A DNA stretch of 64,000 bases from Hydractinia symbiolongicarpus (taxonomy: Eukaryota; Cnidaria; Hydrozoa; Anthoathecata; Hydractiniidae): NCBI RefSeq assembly GCF_029227915.1, contig NC_079877.1, forward strand, positions 19,741,851 to 19,805,850, given 5' to 3'. Shown in pieces: positions 21,520 through 32,179 of the stretch. How positions within the stretch are numbered: the first letter of the stretch is position 1; each line of letters starts with the position of its first letter. Both the position numbers and the translations under genes were made by a program. The notes under the pieces were generated by a model. The model did no database searches. It had not been told where the DNA came from and saw nothing but the letters and a program-made list of their open reading frames with translations.

Positions 21520-23530
21520 TTCAAATTTCAATCCAAGATTAAACAACATTCTTTATCAAAATGAACCTAATAATAACCAGCCAGGTACAATTGAAGAAAT
21601 TCTTCAAAGTTTATCCATTACAAAAGAAGAATATGAAAATGCACTGAGCATATCTCCTGATAATGGATTTCAAATTCTCTTTCGAAGGCTTCCAGATTCC
21701 TTTTTTATAAATAGTTATTTTACCGAAGCCTTGATGGCATGGGAAGCCAATATAGACATTCAGCCTGCTCTTGATTATTATAAAGAAGTGTCTTAGATGT
21801 GTGCTCATCTACCTAAAGCTGAAGACAAATCTTCAGAACCGATGAAAAAAGCAGCATCGCAAGCATTAGAAACTGGCAATTCGTGATTTGTGCAAATTAA
21901 ATCAATTGTAAATGCGCATCGAAATCATCGCGAAATGTCAGTTCAAGAAGCAGTTGCTATTATAATGCCAGAAATATTGTTACGAAAGACATTTACTGTT
22001 GACGTTTTTACAAACAGTAACATTCCTGTGAATAGATATAGGGTATGTCATAACAAAGAACAGATTTTAGGTTTGCCACCAGACAGTACTGATATTTTTA
22101 AGCGAAATATGTTGGATAGATACATCGATAGACAATATCCAGAATTTAAAAAAAGGAGATACCCTATGTTGGAACAAATGTGTTATACTGAGTTCTTGTC
22201 TAGCTACTTTATGAAAATAAAACCGAAACCAAAAGATAAAAATGACAGTCAACCAGAAGTACTTGAAGAAATAATACCTGATACTCATATGGAATCCTTC
22301 GCTGAACAAGAAAATGACGTTTTTGATGAGATGAGCAATATAAATTACCATAGCAATAACAAGGTTCTTAATGAAACCGAGAACGTCCCAGTTATTGGGA
22401 ACCCTTTTTATCGGTTAGTAAACCTGGAATTTCTTATGATGAACTCCATGAGAAAATTTGAACATTAAACAAAACTCAAAGGCAAGTTTTTGAAGTCGTG
22501 CATGATTGGGTTAGAATTTACACAAACAGCTTGGCATGTAACGCACACCATAAAGTTGAGCCAATTTACATTTTTCTAACAGGAAGTGCAGGTTGTGGAA
22601 AGTCACATTTGATAAAAACAATTTCTGACATGCTAAATAAAGCACTTTCTTATCGTGCAGGAGAAAAAGATAAAATCTTATTCTGGCACCCACTGGTGTT
22701 GCTGCCATCAATGTAGAGGGGAATACAATACATTCAGCCTTGGGCATACCAGTTGATAGAAGTTTTACTAAAAACATTTCTAAGTTGAGTGATAAAAAGG
22801 GATGCATGTTTCGATATAAGCATTGTTGTAATCGACGAAATCTCAATTGTTTTAAACGAGCTGCTTTTGCATATTCACCAAGGCTAACTAAAACATTTGG
22901 TTGCGCAGATGGCATTGCATTTACAGGTATATCTGTTATAGCATGTTGGAATTTCTACCAACTTCCACAAATTCAAGCAAGACCTATTTATGCAGACTAC
23001 AAAGATGTACTGTTAAATCTTTCGCATTGTTGGCAATAATTTAGGATTGCTGAACTAACAGAAGTTATGAGGCAGCGTGATGAACAATGTTTAATTGAAT
23101 TATTAAACAATATCAGAGTGCCAAACTTAGAATCGCAACACGAAGCTTTACTTAAATCTAAATTCATTTTTCAAAATGACCCAAACTACCCCAAAGATGC
23201 GATTCATATATTTGCTGAAAACCAACCTGCCTCTGAACACAACTAAACAGTAAGGCATCGGATAAAATAAATATCAAGGCCATTGACAAAATTCCAGAAA
23301 ATATTCCTGTGTCAATGGTGCAAAAACTCCATCCCTGTCTCCATCAAATGGAGACAGGTGGACTAGATCAAAACCTTTTTTTAAAACTTGACGCGAAAGT
23401 CATGCTGACATCAAATATCGACATATCAGATAAACTTATTAATGGACAGATTGGGACTGTTCATGGTATAAAAACCTATGGATTAGGAAAAGTAACAAAA
23501 ATATATTGGGTGGTTTTTGATCCAAAATGA
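21520..23530 (+). pseudogene. Helitron-type helicase (RepHel C-terminal half)
   Basis: Starts in the inter-domain region typical of Helitron proteins (LMAWEANIDIQPALDYYKEVS, then DIFKRNMLDRYIDRQYPEF and CYTEFLSSYF). It continues with the SF1B/Pif1-like helicase: Walker A FLTGSAGCGKSHLIKTI (22570-22620), APTGVAAINVEG region (22690), a degenerated Walker B (near 22835), CNFYQLPQI-like motif III (22940), EVMRQRD (23065), and the DAKVMLTSNIDISDKLINGQ block (23390-23450). Two stops and about four frameshifts are present. No Rep nuclease domain is seen upstream. The frame fades at 23530, where Harbinger sequence begins soon after. Confidence 0.8.
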
Positions 23531-24113
23531 TCCGAGATTGTTTCAAAACCGAAAGGAGTTGAAAAAGTTTAAACTTTTTTCTGATCCAAGTATGGATCAA
23601 TACCGGATCGTTTTTTTTAACCAATGAATGTTCTGACATGTTTGATCACGTGATGTAAATTCAAAAGGATAGCCAAAGCTTTATGACTGCCGTAAAAACA
23701 ACACCAAAGCAACATGGAACAACAGCATGAAGACGCACATGCACATGCAGATGTTAATATTGATACATCCTATGTTGATAGTGGTAGTTTAATTCAGCAA
23801 CAAAACCCAGATATAAGACATCAGTTTTAATCCCTTCATATCCAACTCTCTGGAAGCCTAATTTAAGGGCTTACAAGGATTTAAATACGCAGTGGCTATG
23901 TGACCGTACTTTAATATTTTTTTTCTATTCGTACGTGACTCTCACGTACTTAATTATTTTTTTTCTAATCGTACATGACATTCGTGTACTTTGTTTATTT
24001 TCTTTACATTCGTACGGGACACTCACGTACTTTATTTATTTAAAATGAATTTGGGGGAATTAAAAGAAATTTAGAGAAATTCACAGTATGTATATATTTA
24101 CAAAAGAAAATCC

Positions 24114-24730
24114 TTAACAATCTTTTTCATGTTTATCTGATTTTATGGCTGCGGTGTGTCGTACGGAGCAAGGTTTGCAGAACCAGATCCTAGCTGCTGG
24201 CATTTTTGTTCTGCCAATACAAGATAGATGGCACCAGCACAGACAACCATCACATCCCACAGACGTTTCCTCGGAAAGGTCGTTGTTGCAAACTTCGCAA
24301 AACCACTTCTTAATTTTTGTGTTTTTTATAACATGCTTCCACGCAGCTTTACCACACAAGTGTTGGATCATCGATAAATCGATGTTGTCTTGATCAGACA
24401 GTTTTGGATGAAATTCTGTCTGCATAATTTCCAGGGTAATTGTTTTCTTTCCAGATAATATGACTGGAATGTCTGCGGTAGTCTTTTCTTTTAGTACCCA
24501 TTCTAACATTACTAAAAATAGAGAAATATAAAATGATAAATAAAGAATATACACAAAAAAGCTTAGTAAAATGAAGTTTCTACAACTAACATTTAATTTT
24601 ATCATTGGTCGGCAAATTAACGAATGGTACCATCTTTTCTTTTGTTTTTCTGTTGGACAGGCCAATAGCCGTATAAAACCCTTTCGGTCTTCCTTTTTTG
24701 CACATTTTTGGGGCAATTTGATGAGGGAGA
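24114..24730 (-). CDS. PHD zinc-finger protein inside the Mutator-like element
   Basis: Two exons can be read. Upstream exon about 24730-24590: KCAKK, then GFIRLLACPTEKQKKRWYHS, basic. An intron with an acceptor TTTTTAG lies near 24514. The downstream exon (24513-24114) holds LCGKAAWKHVIKN and a PHD finger: WFCEVCNNDLSEETSVGCDG, then CLCWCHLSC and WFCKPC. This is a C4HC3 pattern with the usual Trp before the last Cys pair. PHD fingers read histone tails, which could guide target choice; that is inference. The 5' end is uncertain and may lie further upstream. The second exon has no visible lesion. Confidence 0.6.
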
Positions 24731-25261
24731 ACCCTAAATTAAGAATTATTCTTTATATAACAATACGCTGAAATTAGAAAATTGCAGAGAATTATAGACT
24801 ATAGTACTTACGGTTAAAATTCGAATCGTTATTATCCTCAATGGCTTTGATTCAACAAGGCTTTTTACACCTTTCACCTCACAAAAGGTGTTTGAAATAG
24901 TTGGAGCTGAATAAAAAACAAGTAACAGTGGTGCTCTCAACCAATTAAAATCTCACCATTACAGGTGCCTTTCACCTACCAATTATATTTACCCATAAGA
25001 TCACGTGACTTAGTCTTCTTTAGCAACAAGATAGCACATTTTTTCCCTTTCCTTTTTCTTCTCGCTAATAATCGCACGTGGTTTGTTATCAATCACTAAT
25101 CAAATCTGTTAAACATGGCCAACAAACAAACCGAGAAAGAATTATATAGAAGTAACCCATTCGTTATAAACAGACCCTTCATAATGATCGACCGCTTACG
25201 CCAGGTCGGTGGTTTTGATTCTATCATGGATCAATTTCACTACTCGAGCAGAAAGCGGTAT

Positions 25262-25302
25262 AAGAAACAAGGCCTGTCCGTCTGATGAAGCCCTTGTTTC
25301 TT
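25262..25302. other. Short hairpin
   Basis: AAGAAACAAGGC is followed 17 bases later by GCCCTTGTTTCTT, which can form a 12-bp stem. It lies inside the Mutator-like element. The loop contains CTGATGA, but the rest of a hammerhead core is absent. Confidence 0.4.
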
Positions 25303-27208
25303 AGGTCATCCCTTTACCCACACAACATCCTTTCTCTATATACGATACTTCGAATCCTCCACTGGAGAGTAGGGACACCCAATCAAAAACAAACTTACGT
25401 TTTTTAGAAACCAGTAAAGAAGAAGTTATAATACCGCAGTTACGTACAACTGCTGACGAAGATGTTGTTGATATCAAGTTAGCTAAATAATAGATAAATG
25501 TTATGTAAACGAAATATATTTTTTTAATTTTACTACGAAACGAAAATCATCGACTATCATCGAGATACCCATCTTAAAAAATAGAACTTGATTACGACGC
25601 ATATAGATTCAGTTCTATAATACTCACGAATGCTTTGGACGTTTTCCAGTTGAAATGGATAAAAAATTCTTGCCACCATTAATACACCAATAATCAATCT
25701 ATTAGATTTTTGTATTAGACTTTTTTTTCGTTGCACGTTTAGCTGCACTCTCTATAGAAGAGAACTCCTGACATAAAGTTGAATATAATTAGATTTTTCA
25801 TGACTACAAATTGCTTCATTTAACTGCTCGAAGCTCGAAAAACTCTGTCCGACCTCCATCTTCTTCCTTCAGCATACAAGTCCTATTCGCGCCTTTTTGC
25901 AATTGAAATTGTAATGAAGTTGAAAAGGCTGGTTTCTACTACTAAAACTTTCCCCATAACAAATTGAAATTTCATGCTAAGTATAAAAATCTTTTTTTTA
26001 TGAAACGAGAAAGAAAAGATTTTACGTACGAAGAAAAGATATAGAAAATCGCAGATATAGAAAAAAATAAAATAATAATAAATTACGTGAGTACGTGAGT
26101 GTCACGTACGAATAGAAAAAAAATAATAAAATACGTGAGAGTCACGTACGAATAGAAAAAAAATATTAAAGTACGGTCACGTATGAATAGCCACTGCGAT
26201 TTAAATAACAAAGATGCATGTTGGAGGGAGATAAGCATCAAAATGAATGTGACAGGTATGTAGCTTGCTGAGTCAGTGACTAGATAGTTTTTTATTCATA
26301 TATGCTAAGAATTATTCAGTCAATTTTATTAATGGAAAGTTTTTTTTCTGCAAGATTGGGAAAAGCTAGCTAATACATTTATTTATATTTTATTCTTAGT
26401 GGACACCTTGAAAAAAGAAATGGAACAACGTAAGAGATAATTATCAAAAAAGTTTGTCAAAAAGAGAGAAAGCAACAAGATCTGGTTCTGCTAAAAAAAC
26501 ATTACCAACTTGCAACTTTTTTGAGGAACTATCATTTTTAAGAGACAGCCTTACCAATAGAATACAACTTTCAAACATACCGTCATCAATATTAAGCCAA
26601 AGAATTGATGAAGAAAATAATTCCACTTCCTCTAATTATAATGTGTCATCCCATGAAAGTGAGATAAGCGATCCACCTGCTGAAACACCACCTGCCAAGC
26701 ATAGAAAAAGAAGTAATGTTTCGAGTCAAGAAAATGATATTGATTTCTTGTTAATGAGAATGCTTGATAGGCATTTAAATGAAACAGACAAACAACAACC
26801 ATTACAAAAAGAAGAGCCAGTGGAAGACGGAAATAAATTATTTTGTTTAAGTTTACTGGAGACGCTGAGAGGTTTAGACGAGAGAAAAAATACGTTGGCA
26901 CAAATTAAAATCCAACAAGTGTTGTTTGACATAAAATTTGAAAAGTAAAAACAATTTATATAATATATACTGCAACTCGTTTTCTTTAAAATTTTGTTGA
27001 TATTACGTATAGACTTGTTTGTTATATAACAAAGACAAAGTTTCGTAAACATAACATCTGAGTAGGATACCACTACCAACAAAATCAAAAGAGCATTGTT
27101 TAGTAATAAAGTATTAAAAGATTCAAGAATTATCGAGGACTGTGCTCTATGAGAAAGATGTTTTATGCTACTTTGTATTTTCTAAATATAAATATAAAAA
27201 TTATTTAC

Positions 27209-28764
27209 TTATGATTCAAATATGTCTGCAGTGGAGTTCACTGCATTTTGTGTCCAGGAAACACATCCAATGTCAGTCATAAAGTACTCGCAAAAACTAT
27301 CACGAACTTCCTTAGCCTCCAATGTAAAATTGTTAGAAGACACTCTTTTAATGTCTAATAACGCTCCTTGAAAATTCTCTTCATCTCTCCAACTACTCTC
27401 TTTCAGCATACCATTTGTAACACAATCACCAAATCCAGACGGGCAGTACATTTTCCTATCATCCATTAAAAAATTATGCAAGGCTACTGCTGCTTTTGTT
27501 ATTTCTGTAACGTGTTTTACAGTGCCAATTATGGACCTGCGAAAGATTCGAAATCTGGATGCGCATATGCCAAATGTATTTTCTATTACTCGCCTAGCTC
27601 TTGATAGCCTGTAGTTGAATATGCGCCTTCCATCATTTAATAAATTACGAGGATAAGGTTTAACCAAGTTGATTTTTTAAAGGAAATGCTTCATCTCCAA
27701 CGAAAACATAAGGGAAATTCACCTTATCATATCCACGAAAATATCTTGGTTGGGGGAGCTGAAAGAGATTTTCATTGATTGCATACCTAATATTTCCGCT
27801 TGAAAATACACCTGCGTCACTTTGGTGGCCACTATCACCAATATCAACTAATAAAAACTTGTAGTCTGCATCGCATACTGCCATTAACACTATGCTGTGG
27901 GTCTTTTTATAATTAAAAAAAGAGGAACCTCCACGTGCTGGGGCTTGCATTACCACATGCTTTCCATCAATTGCCCCAATACAGTTAGGGAACAGCCAAA
28001 GTTTCTCAAAATTTGCAGCTATTTTTTTCCCTTCTGCTTGCGTTGATGGACGTTTTAACTGTCCTGCTCCCAACAATTTTTCCCATATGGCATTGCATGT
28101 TTCGCTTATAATTCTACCAACTGTTGTAGGTCCCACGCGATAGCTGCTTGCTATGGTAGATTTTGCATCTCCAGTCACTAGATATCTTAAAGTTATGCAC
28201 AAACGTTGATCAGCAGATACACTCATTATTTTTTATAAGCATAAAGTTTATAAGCATACTTAAGCTCACATGCTTAAAAAAATAAGCATATACTAAGCAT
28301 ATTTCCCAGCCTCGGAATTATTTTCCCTCACTTCAATTTCTGCCCAAATCAAGTGTAAAAAATAGTATCACACAAAGGACGAGGTTAAGTGATAGGAAAC
28401 AACATTTTTGCATGAAATAATCTTTTGAACTAAACTTTGTACAAATAAATGGAATAAAATGTTTTACTCAGTCCGGAGCTAGCAAGACAGGTAAAACCTG
28501 AAAGTCATTCAAGTATCAGACTATGAAATGAGTTTTGAAATTAAGCATACGTTAAGCATAATTTCAGGCTCAAATTGGGAAAATCCTAAGCATATTGAGC
28601 TTAAGCCCAATTTACCCGTATGCTTATAAAAAATATTGAGTGTATGCTTTCACGTTTTAGATTCGATTTAGAAATCAATGGTGCCACATAAGATAGAAGT
28701 TTTTCGTATTTTTCAGGTAACATGCAAAATTGTTTAAAGAAATACTCGTGATCAAAGAGACGTA
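27209..28764 (-). pseudogene. Harbinger transposase, catalytic part
   Basis: Continues from 40018 after the virus-like insertion: FDHEYFFKQFCMLPEKYEKL (28750-28690), then interrupted by a MITE (28217-28645), then SADQRLCITLRYLVTGDAKS. The DDE core follows: Asp in CIGAIDGKHV (27985), Asp in LVDIGDSGHQSDAG (27845), and, after a frameshift at about 27660, Glu in RARRVIENTFGICASRFRIF (27600). All three acidic residues are present. The C-terminus ends at 27209 (NSTADIFES). The ATG at 28226 lies in the MITE and is not a real start. The protein would act with the MADF partner. Confidence 0.85.
28217..28645. mobile_element. MITE within the Harbinger transposase
   Basis: Ends are inverted copies: ATACACTCATTATTTTTTAT on the left and ATACACTCAATATTTTTTAT on the inverted right. 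The interior repeats TAAGCATA and GAGCTTAAG motifs on both strands and has no coding capacity. No target duplication could be identified. It separates LKR(E) from SADQRL, adjacent residues in the transposase family. Confidence 0.7.
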
Positions 28765-28889
28765 AGTAGTAGTAGGGAGTGAATATAACCAGGTTTTCGC
28801 TCCTCCTACACCTTTACCCCCAAAAACACCGCTTTCACCATTTCCACCACCATTTCATCCCAAAAAACAAGTAAAAACGAAATCATATG
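28765..28889 (+). repeat. Left terminal inverted repeat of the virus-like element
   Basis: Begins AGTAGTAGTAGGGAGTGAAT. Weaker inverted similarity continues inside it (CCAATCACCAACACAAAATA, TATTATACAGAATATGAGT) to about 29050, along with two TGACGTCAT sites (28929-28937 and 29009-29017). Confidence 0.9.
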
Positions 28890-29109
28890 CTGATAATAAC
28901 ACATAATAATATTAAATGTAAGATACATGACGTCATCTGCCAATCACCAACACAAAATAATATTAAACATTAAATACTAACACAAAATAATATTAATGAA
29001 ATCATATGACGTCATGCGCAATAGCGTATATTCATATTATACAGAATATGAGTAAAATTATTCAACTGTCCTAGAAAAATTGTTAGTTGGAATCAAAAAA
29101 AATATAAAG

Positions 29110-29532
29110 ATGAGTTGGAGGCAAAAAAGATGGGAAAAATTGGTTGAAGAGGATCCACCAGTGGTAAGGTATGTACCGGACCAATTCAAGACCCAGGAAA
29201 TGTGCAACTAGGTTGTTCAAAAGAACCCCTGGTATTCAAGTATTCCCCCGACAGGTTCAAGACCTGGAAAATGTGCACTATGGCGGTTGGAGAGCATCCA
29301 GGGATGCTCAGACATGTTCCGGATCATTTCAAGACTCAAGAAATGTGTACAAATGCGGCACAGAAAGCACCCAGTACCCTCGCGTATGTTCCTGATGCTT
29401 ATCGTCAGCGGAAAGTGGAGAAGGATACTTCCTATAGTGATACTTCCTATTGCGTGGCATCCCGATAGAGCCGTTGATTGGTGTTTTTCTGAGGATGAAA
29501 AGGCAGACCTTGAGCTTTTGTGGGGTAAATAA
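29110..29532 (+). pseudogene. DUF4116-like tandem-repeat protein
   Basis: ATG at 29110 gives MSWRQKRWEKLVEEDPPVVR, then units of about 30 residues with the pattern YVPD-x-FKT-x-EMC. Four units can be followed across three frames: YVPDQFKTQEMCN, PDRFKTWKMC, VPDHFKTQEMCTN and YVPDAY. The end (WCFSEDEKADLELLWGK) is intact. Repeats of this kind occur in proteins of unknown function in mobile or viral elements (recollection). A TAG at about 29209 and two frameshifts break it. It is the first gene inside the left terminus. Confidence 0.6.
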
Positions 29533-29535
29533 ACG

Positions 29536-29700
29536 ATGAATGAACAATGTGATGAAACTGGAATTAATCTCGATCAATATGACAGATGTGATAAGTGTGA
29601 ACGGAGGCTAATAATTAAAGGAAGAATGCTCTGTTGGCAACCCAATATGATGTATATAACGTATAATGGAGGTTGCTGTGTTTGTAAAATTTCTAGTTGA
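29536..29700 (+). CDS. Small cysteine-rich protein (54 residues)
   Basis: Uninterrupted frame starting 4 bases after the previous gene's stop. Cysteines are arranged as CDKC (residues 18-21), C33, then CCVC (47-50), which could bind one zinc ion. It is short, so chance is possible, but it sits tightly between two element genes and reads the same way. No family recognised. Confidence 0.4.
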   Translation: MNEQCDETGINLDQYDRCDKCERRLIIKGRMLCWQPNMMYITYNGGCCVCKISS

Positions 29701-29721
29701 GGGTTCAATTTCCATAAATAA

Positions 29722-30331
29722 ATGTTTAAATTTTATGGAAATAATATTGAAACCAGAGATTTTTACAGTGAACCAACTGTGCTCTATATTGACGATGTTC
29801 AAATTGAGAATATCGTGCTTAGTGATCCAATTAAAGCCAACAAAGGCAAGGATGAGCGCTTTGTCGTTGGTTATAAACATGACAGCAAAATATCGTCACT
29901 ATTGATCATAACACCAAAAGGGCTGTATTCAAACAGTGCATCCAGATATGATGATGGCTCGTCGCTCACCATGTCATTTGATATACATCAACATCCAGAA
30001 TGCTTCAGAATACCAAAGCATATTGACATGGATTGAGAAATTATATGGTAGTAAGTTCGCAAACTCACCTATTAAAAATGGTAGATATATTAGTACCAAG
30101 GTCAAGGAATGGGATAGCAAAATAACCACTGATTTTTACAACAAACTAGTACCTAAAAAGCAGCCGTGCGAATATACGGCTATCATCAAGCTATCCAGCA
30201 TTTATCGACAGGGATCTAAAAATTATTTGCAGGTCCTTTTGGAGGAGTGTAAATACAAGCCTGTTCAACAACCCTTAAGGACACGACATCTTATTGATTC
30301 AGATGACGAAGAACCATTTGTTGTGGTATAG
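29722..30331 (+). pseudogene. Conserved-looking element protein, unknown function (~200 residues)
   Basis: The frame 29722-30036 (MFKFYGNNIETRDFYSEPTV) and the overlapping frame 29936-30331 form one protein with a one-base shift near 30000. The first part is strand-rich with ISSLLIITPKGLYSNS. The second has YQSILTWIEKLYGSKF and CEYTAIIKLSSIYRQGSKNY, then an acidic tail (DSDDEEPFVVV). A beta-rich body with an acidic C-terminus recalls phage single-strand-DNA-binding proteins and would suit a PolB replicon, but this is only a structural guess. Confidence 0.5.
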
Positions 30332-30376
30332 TTAAAAGTCGATAGATTTTGTATACAACTGCATACAAAATAAACA

Positions 30377-30652
30377 ATGAACGAATTGAAAAAAGAAGCC
30401 CGAGCATTGGGTATTAAAGGTTACTCAGCCCTCAAGAGGGCTGATCTTCTCGCTGCAATACACCAAGTTAAATATATCGGTAATACAACACAAACCGATG
30501 GTCCTTATTGCAAGCAATGTGTTGATATTGTATCAATAAAGATCCTAGAAGACTACATCAGAGGCTTGGAAGCGAAACAAAGGCGAAATATCATCTATGA
30601 CGGTGATTTTATGATCGATAAAGATACTGGTGAAGTGCTTGGTGTTGTCTAA
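30377..30652 (+). CDS. Rho_N/SAP-like small DNA-binding protein (91 residues)
   Basis: Intact frame MNELKKEARALGIKGYSALK, then RADLLAAIHQ: two short helices around a G-Y turn, matching Rho N-terminal/SAP-type domains. The C-terminal half has CKQCVDIVSIKILEDYI and IYDGDFMIDKDTGEVLGVV. Start chosen at the only upstream ATG (30377), 46 bases after the previous stop. Tail-to-tail with the next gene. Related sequence is fused to the polymerase at 2428 and stands alone at 8262. It likely binds element DNA. One of the few undamaged genes here. Confidence 0.65.
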   Translation: MNELKKEARALGIKGYSALKRADLLAAIHQVKYIGNTTQTDGPYCKQCVDIVSIKILEDYIRGLEAKQRRNIIYDGDFMIDKDTGEVLGVV

Positions 30653-30696
30653 TGTTTTATACAAAATATTATACTATGAATACGCCGGCGGTGCCT

Positions 30697-31344
30697 CTAA
30701 ATACCGCTGACATACTGCGCAGATTGAAGTTTTTTGAGCAGTTCATCTTTCGCCTCCTCACGCCCTTTCGCGACAAGCTGCTGTCGCTCCCGTTCATTTA
30801 TAGATTCCACGATTTTGCGTGTCCGTTGCCTGACTTGCTCCTTTAGCAGCATATACTTCTGTTTCTCCTGCATGATTGAGCTAAACTCATGGTCGCTAAT
30901 AACACCATTCTCCACAGCTTTAGAGATTAGGTCAACGATAGAGTTCAACTTGGTTTCCGCTAGTAGCCTGATGCTTTCATGCTTCTTACTATTGACACCT
31001 AACCTCTTTCCCGCATTCCGCAGACTGGCTTGTCCTAATCCCACAGCTATAGTGATGCCTCCCATTGCCACGGCGAATGGTACACCGATACCCGAGAGCA
31101 TGCTACCAATACCAACGCCTGAAGTTATCACACTTACCGCTAGCAGCCCGTGATCCATGTATCTAACCCACGTATCATGCATTTTAAACTTTTTAGCGAG
31201 CTTGTCCCGCTCATTAATCTCAGCCCGCAGGTATTGTTCCACTTCTTCTATTTTCTTCAGTCTATATACTTGTGAACTGTCCTTCTCCGTACTCTCCAAA
31301 GGTGCAGAATGTAAGCTCGGATAAAGCTTTGTAATATCTGTCAT
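30697..31344 (-). CDS. Virus-like element gene: membrane-active segment between coiled coils (copy B, intact)
   Basis: 215 codons, no lesion, 63-67% of residues visibly shared with 7487-8136. N-terminal helix RLKKIEEVEQYLRAEINERD (27-46), a hydrophobic Gly-rich stretch about residues 70-108 (LLAVSVITSGVGIGSM, VAMGGITIAVGLG), then KHESIRLLAETKLNSIVDLI and a basic helix to the end. ATG at 31342-31344 directly follows the TAA (31345-31347) of the upstream gene on the same strand. Probably a virion or membrane-interacting protein; no named family recognised. Confidence 0.65.
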   Translation of the reverse strand: MTDITKLYPSLHSAPLESTEKDSSQVYRLKKIEEVEQYLRAEINERDKLAKKFKMHDTWVRYMDHGLLAVSVITSGVGIGSMLSGIGVPFAVAMGGITIAVGLGQASLRNAGKRLGVNSKKHESIRLLAETKLNSIVDLISKAVENGVISDHEFSSIMQEKQKYMLLKEQVRQRTRKIVESINERERQQLVAKGREEAKDELLKKLQSAQYVSGI

Positions 31345-32042
31345 TTATTGTATCAGAATATGCATGGTTATACCCACAAACGAAACGTTTTTATCATGGT
31401 GATATTCATCCGTTAACATAAAATTTAGCTGATCGGTCGAGCCCTTTAAAGGAAGGTAAACAGGGTTTTCGAAACTCCATCTCACCTCATCTCCCCAAGC
31501 AGTAAGCTCTTTAAGTGAAAGTATTGATAATATAGGTGATTTTCTACCATTAAGTAGGCAGACATCTTCATCGAGTTGGTGATAGGTCTCAGCCTCTGGT
31601 ATACATCGGTCTTGTATAAGCTATCGTGATCGCCCTCAGTGAACATTGATTTGGTATCAAAATTATATCCCATAAGATCCGTCAGTGATTTGTCAACTAT
31701 CGCAACATATCCTTTGCTAACTCTGACTTTACATACTCCATTTCTGAGTACAAAAAGTTTAATCCTTCCTCCCGCATGTTCGTTTACTATAGCAGCTAGA
31801 TCTTCTATTCTATATAGGTCTTTTTCGATCCCAATAAGGGATTCAAAAGCCCCTACGCTAAAATCTCCATCATTGGTCGATCCGGGCGTCGCTTTGTAAA
31901 TCTTAATATCATTATTTTTTTCGAAAAGATTTAACCACGTACCGCGGATACTGATGGATTTCAGGGCTATCCTCGTGTCCTGCCCTAAGTAGTCCTCAAA
32001 TATCGTACGTTTCTCTATATCTATAACATATAGTTGCTTCAT
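31345..32042 (-). pseudogene. Virus-like element gene: beta-rich protein (copy B)
   Basis: MKQLYVIDIEKRTIFEDYLG at 32042 to a frameshift at about 31520, after which the conserved end (VYLPLKGSTDQLNFMLTDE and FVGITMHILIQ) continues to TAA at 31345. It carries an extra ~15 residues (ATPGSTNDGDFSVGAFESL) relative to copy A. Otherwise colinear. The role is unknown; a minor capsid or penton protein is possible from its position between structural-looking genes. Confidence 0.65.
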
Positions 32043-32179
32043 CTTTTTTTAAAGAAAAGACGAACATTTACTCGTATAATCCTAGAGTAAAGTACAAATC
32101 CAACAGAGGCGAGTGCCCTCTCGGCGTAAATAACTTGGAGCATCAGGACCTCTACGTAAGTACGACTGAACACATTTCC

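Larger units (their letters stand above)
23888..26198. mobile_element. Mutator-like element with tandem-repeat termini and a PHD gene
   Basis: Both ends read CGCAGTGGCTAT from the outside, flanked by the 9-bp direct repeat ATTTAAATA (23879-23887 and 26199-26207). The first and last ~120 bases are arrays of a ~35-base unit, TTTTTTTCTATTCGTACGTGA with CTCACGTAC. Nine-base target duplications with repetitive fold-back ends fit the Mutator superfamily (Rehavkus-type). The only recognisable gene is a PHD finger protein; no transposase is seen, so it would be non-autonomous. The rest of the interior (24780-26080) shows nothing firm. Confidence 0.7.
23713..26948 (+). pseudogene. MADF-domain protein of the Harbinger element, split by a Mutator-like insertion
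   Basis: Likely ATG at 23713 (MEQQHEDAHAHADVNIDTSY). After a frame change near 23825 the MADF domain begins (YPTLWKPNLRAYKDL, up to 23887). It resumes at 26208 (NKDACWREISIKMNV), has a probable intron (GTATGTAG at 26255 to TTCTTAG at 26400), then WNNVRDNYQKSLSKREKATR. The second half (to 26948) carries acidic Ser-rich sequence and a C-terminal helix (LLMRMLDRHL, then LCLSLLETLRGLDERK) like a BESS-type interaction motif. MADF partners bind DNA and help Harbinger transposase into the nucleus. Removing 23888-26207 restores the frame. Confidence 0.75.

Noticed and set aside
23500-23620. Exact left end and target duplication of the Harbinger element
   Set aside because: Several GATCC-rich start points are possible and no 3-bp duplication matches the right side.
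25262-25302. Possible hammerhead ribozyme (CTGATGA)
   Set aside because: The GAAA core strand and the required stem order are missing; only a simple hairpin remains.
28226-28228. ATG at 28226 as start of the Harbinger transposase
   Set aside because: It lies within the inverted end of a MITE; the true N-terminus is at 40182 beyond the insertions.
31345-32042. Firm call of penton protein
   Set aside because: Only strand-rich character and neighbourhood support it; no motif that I can name.
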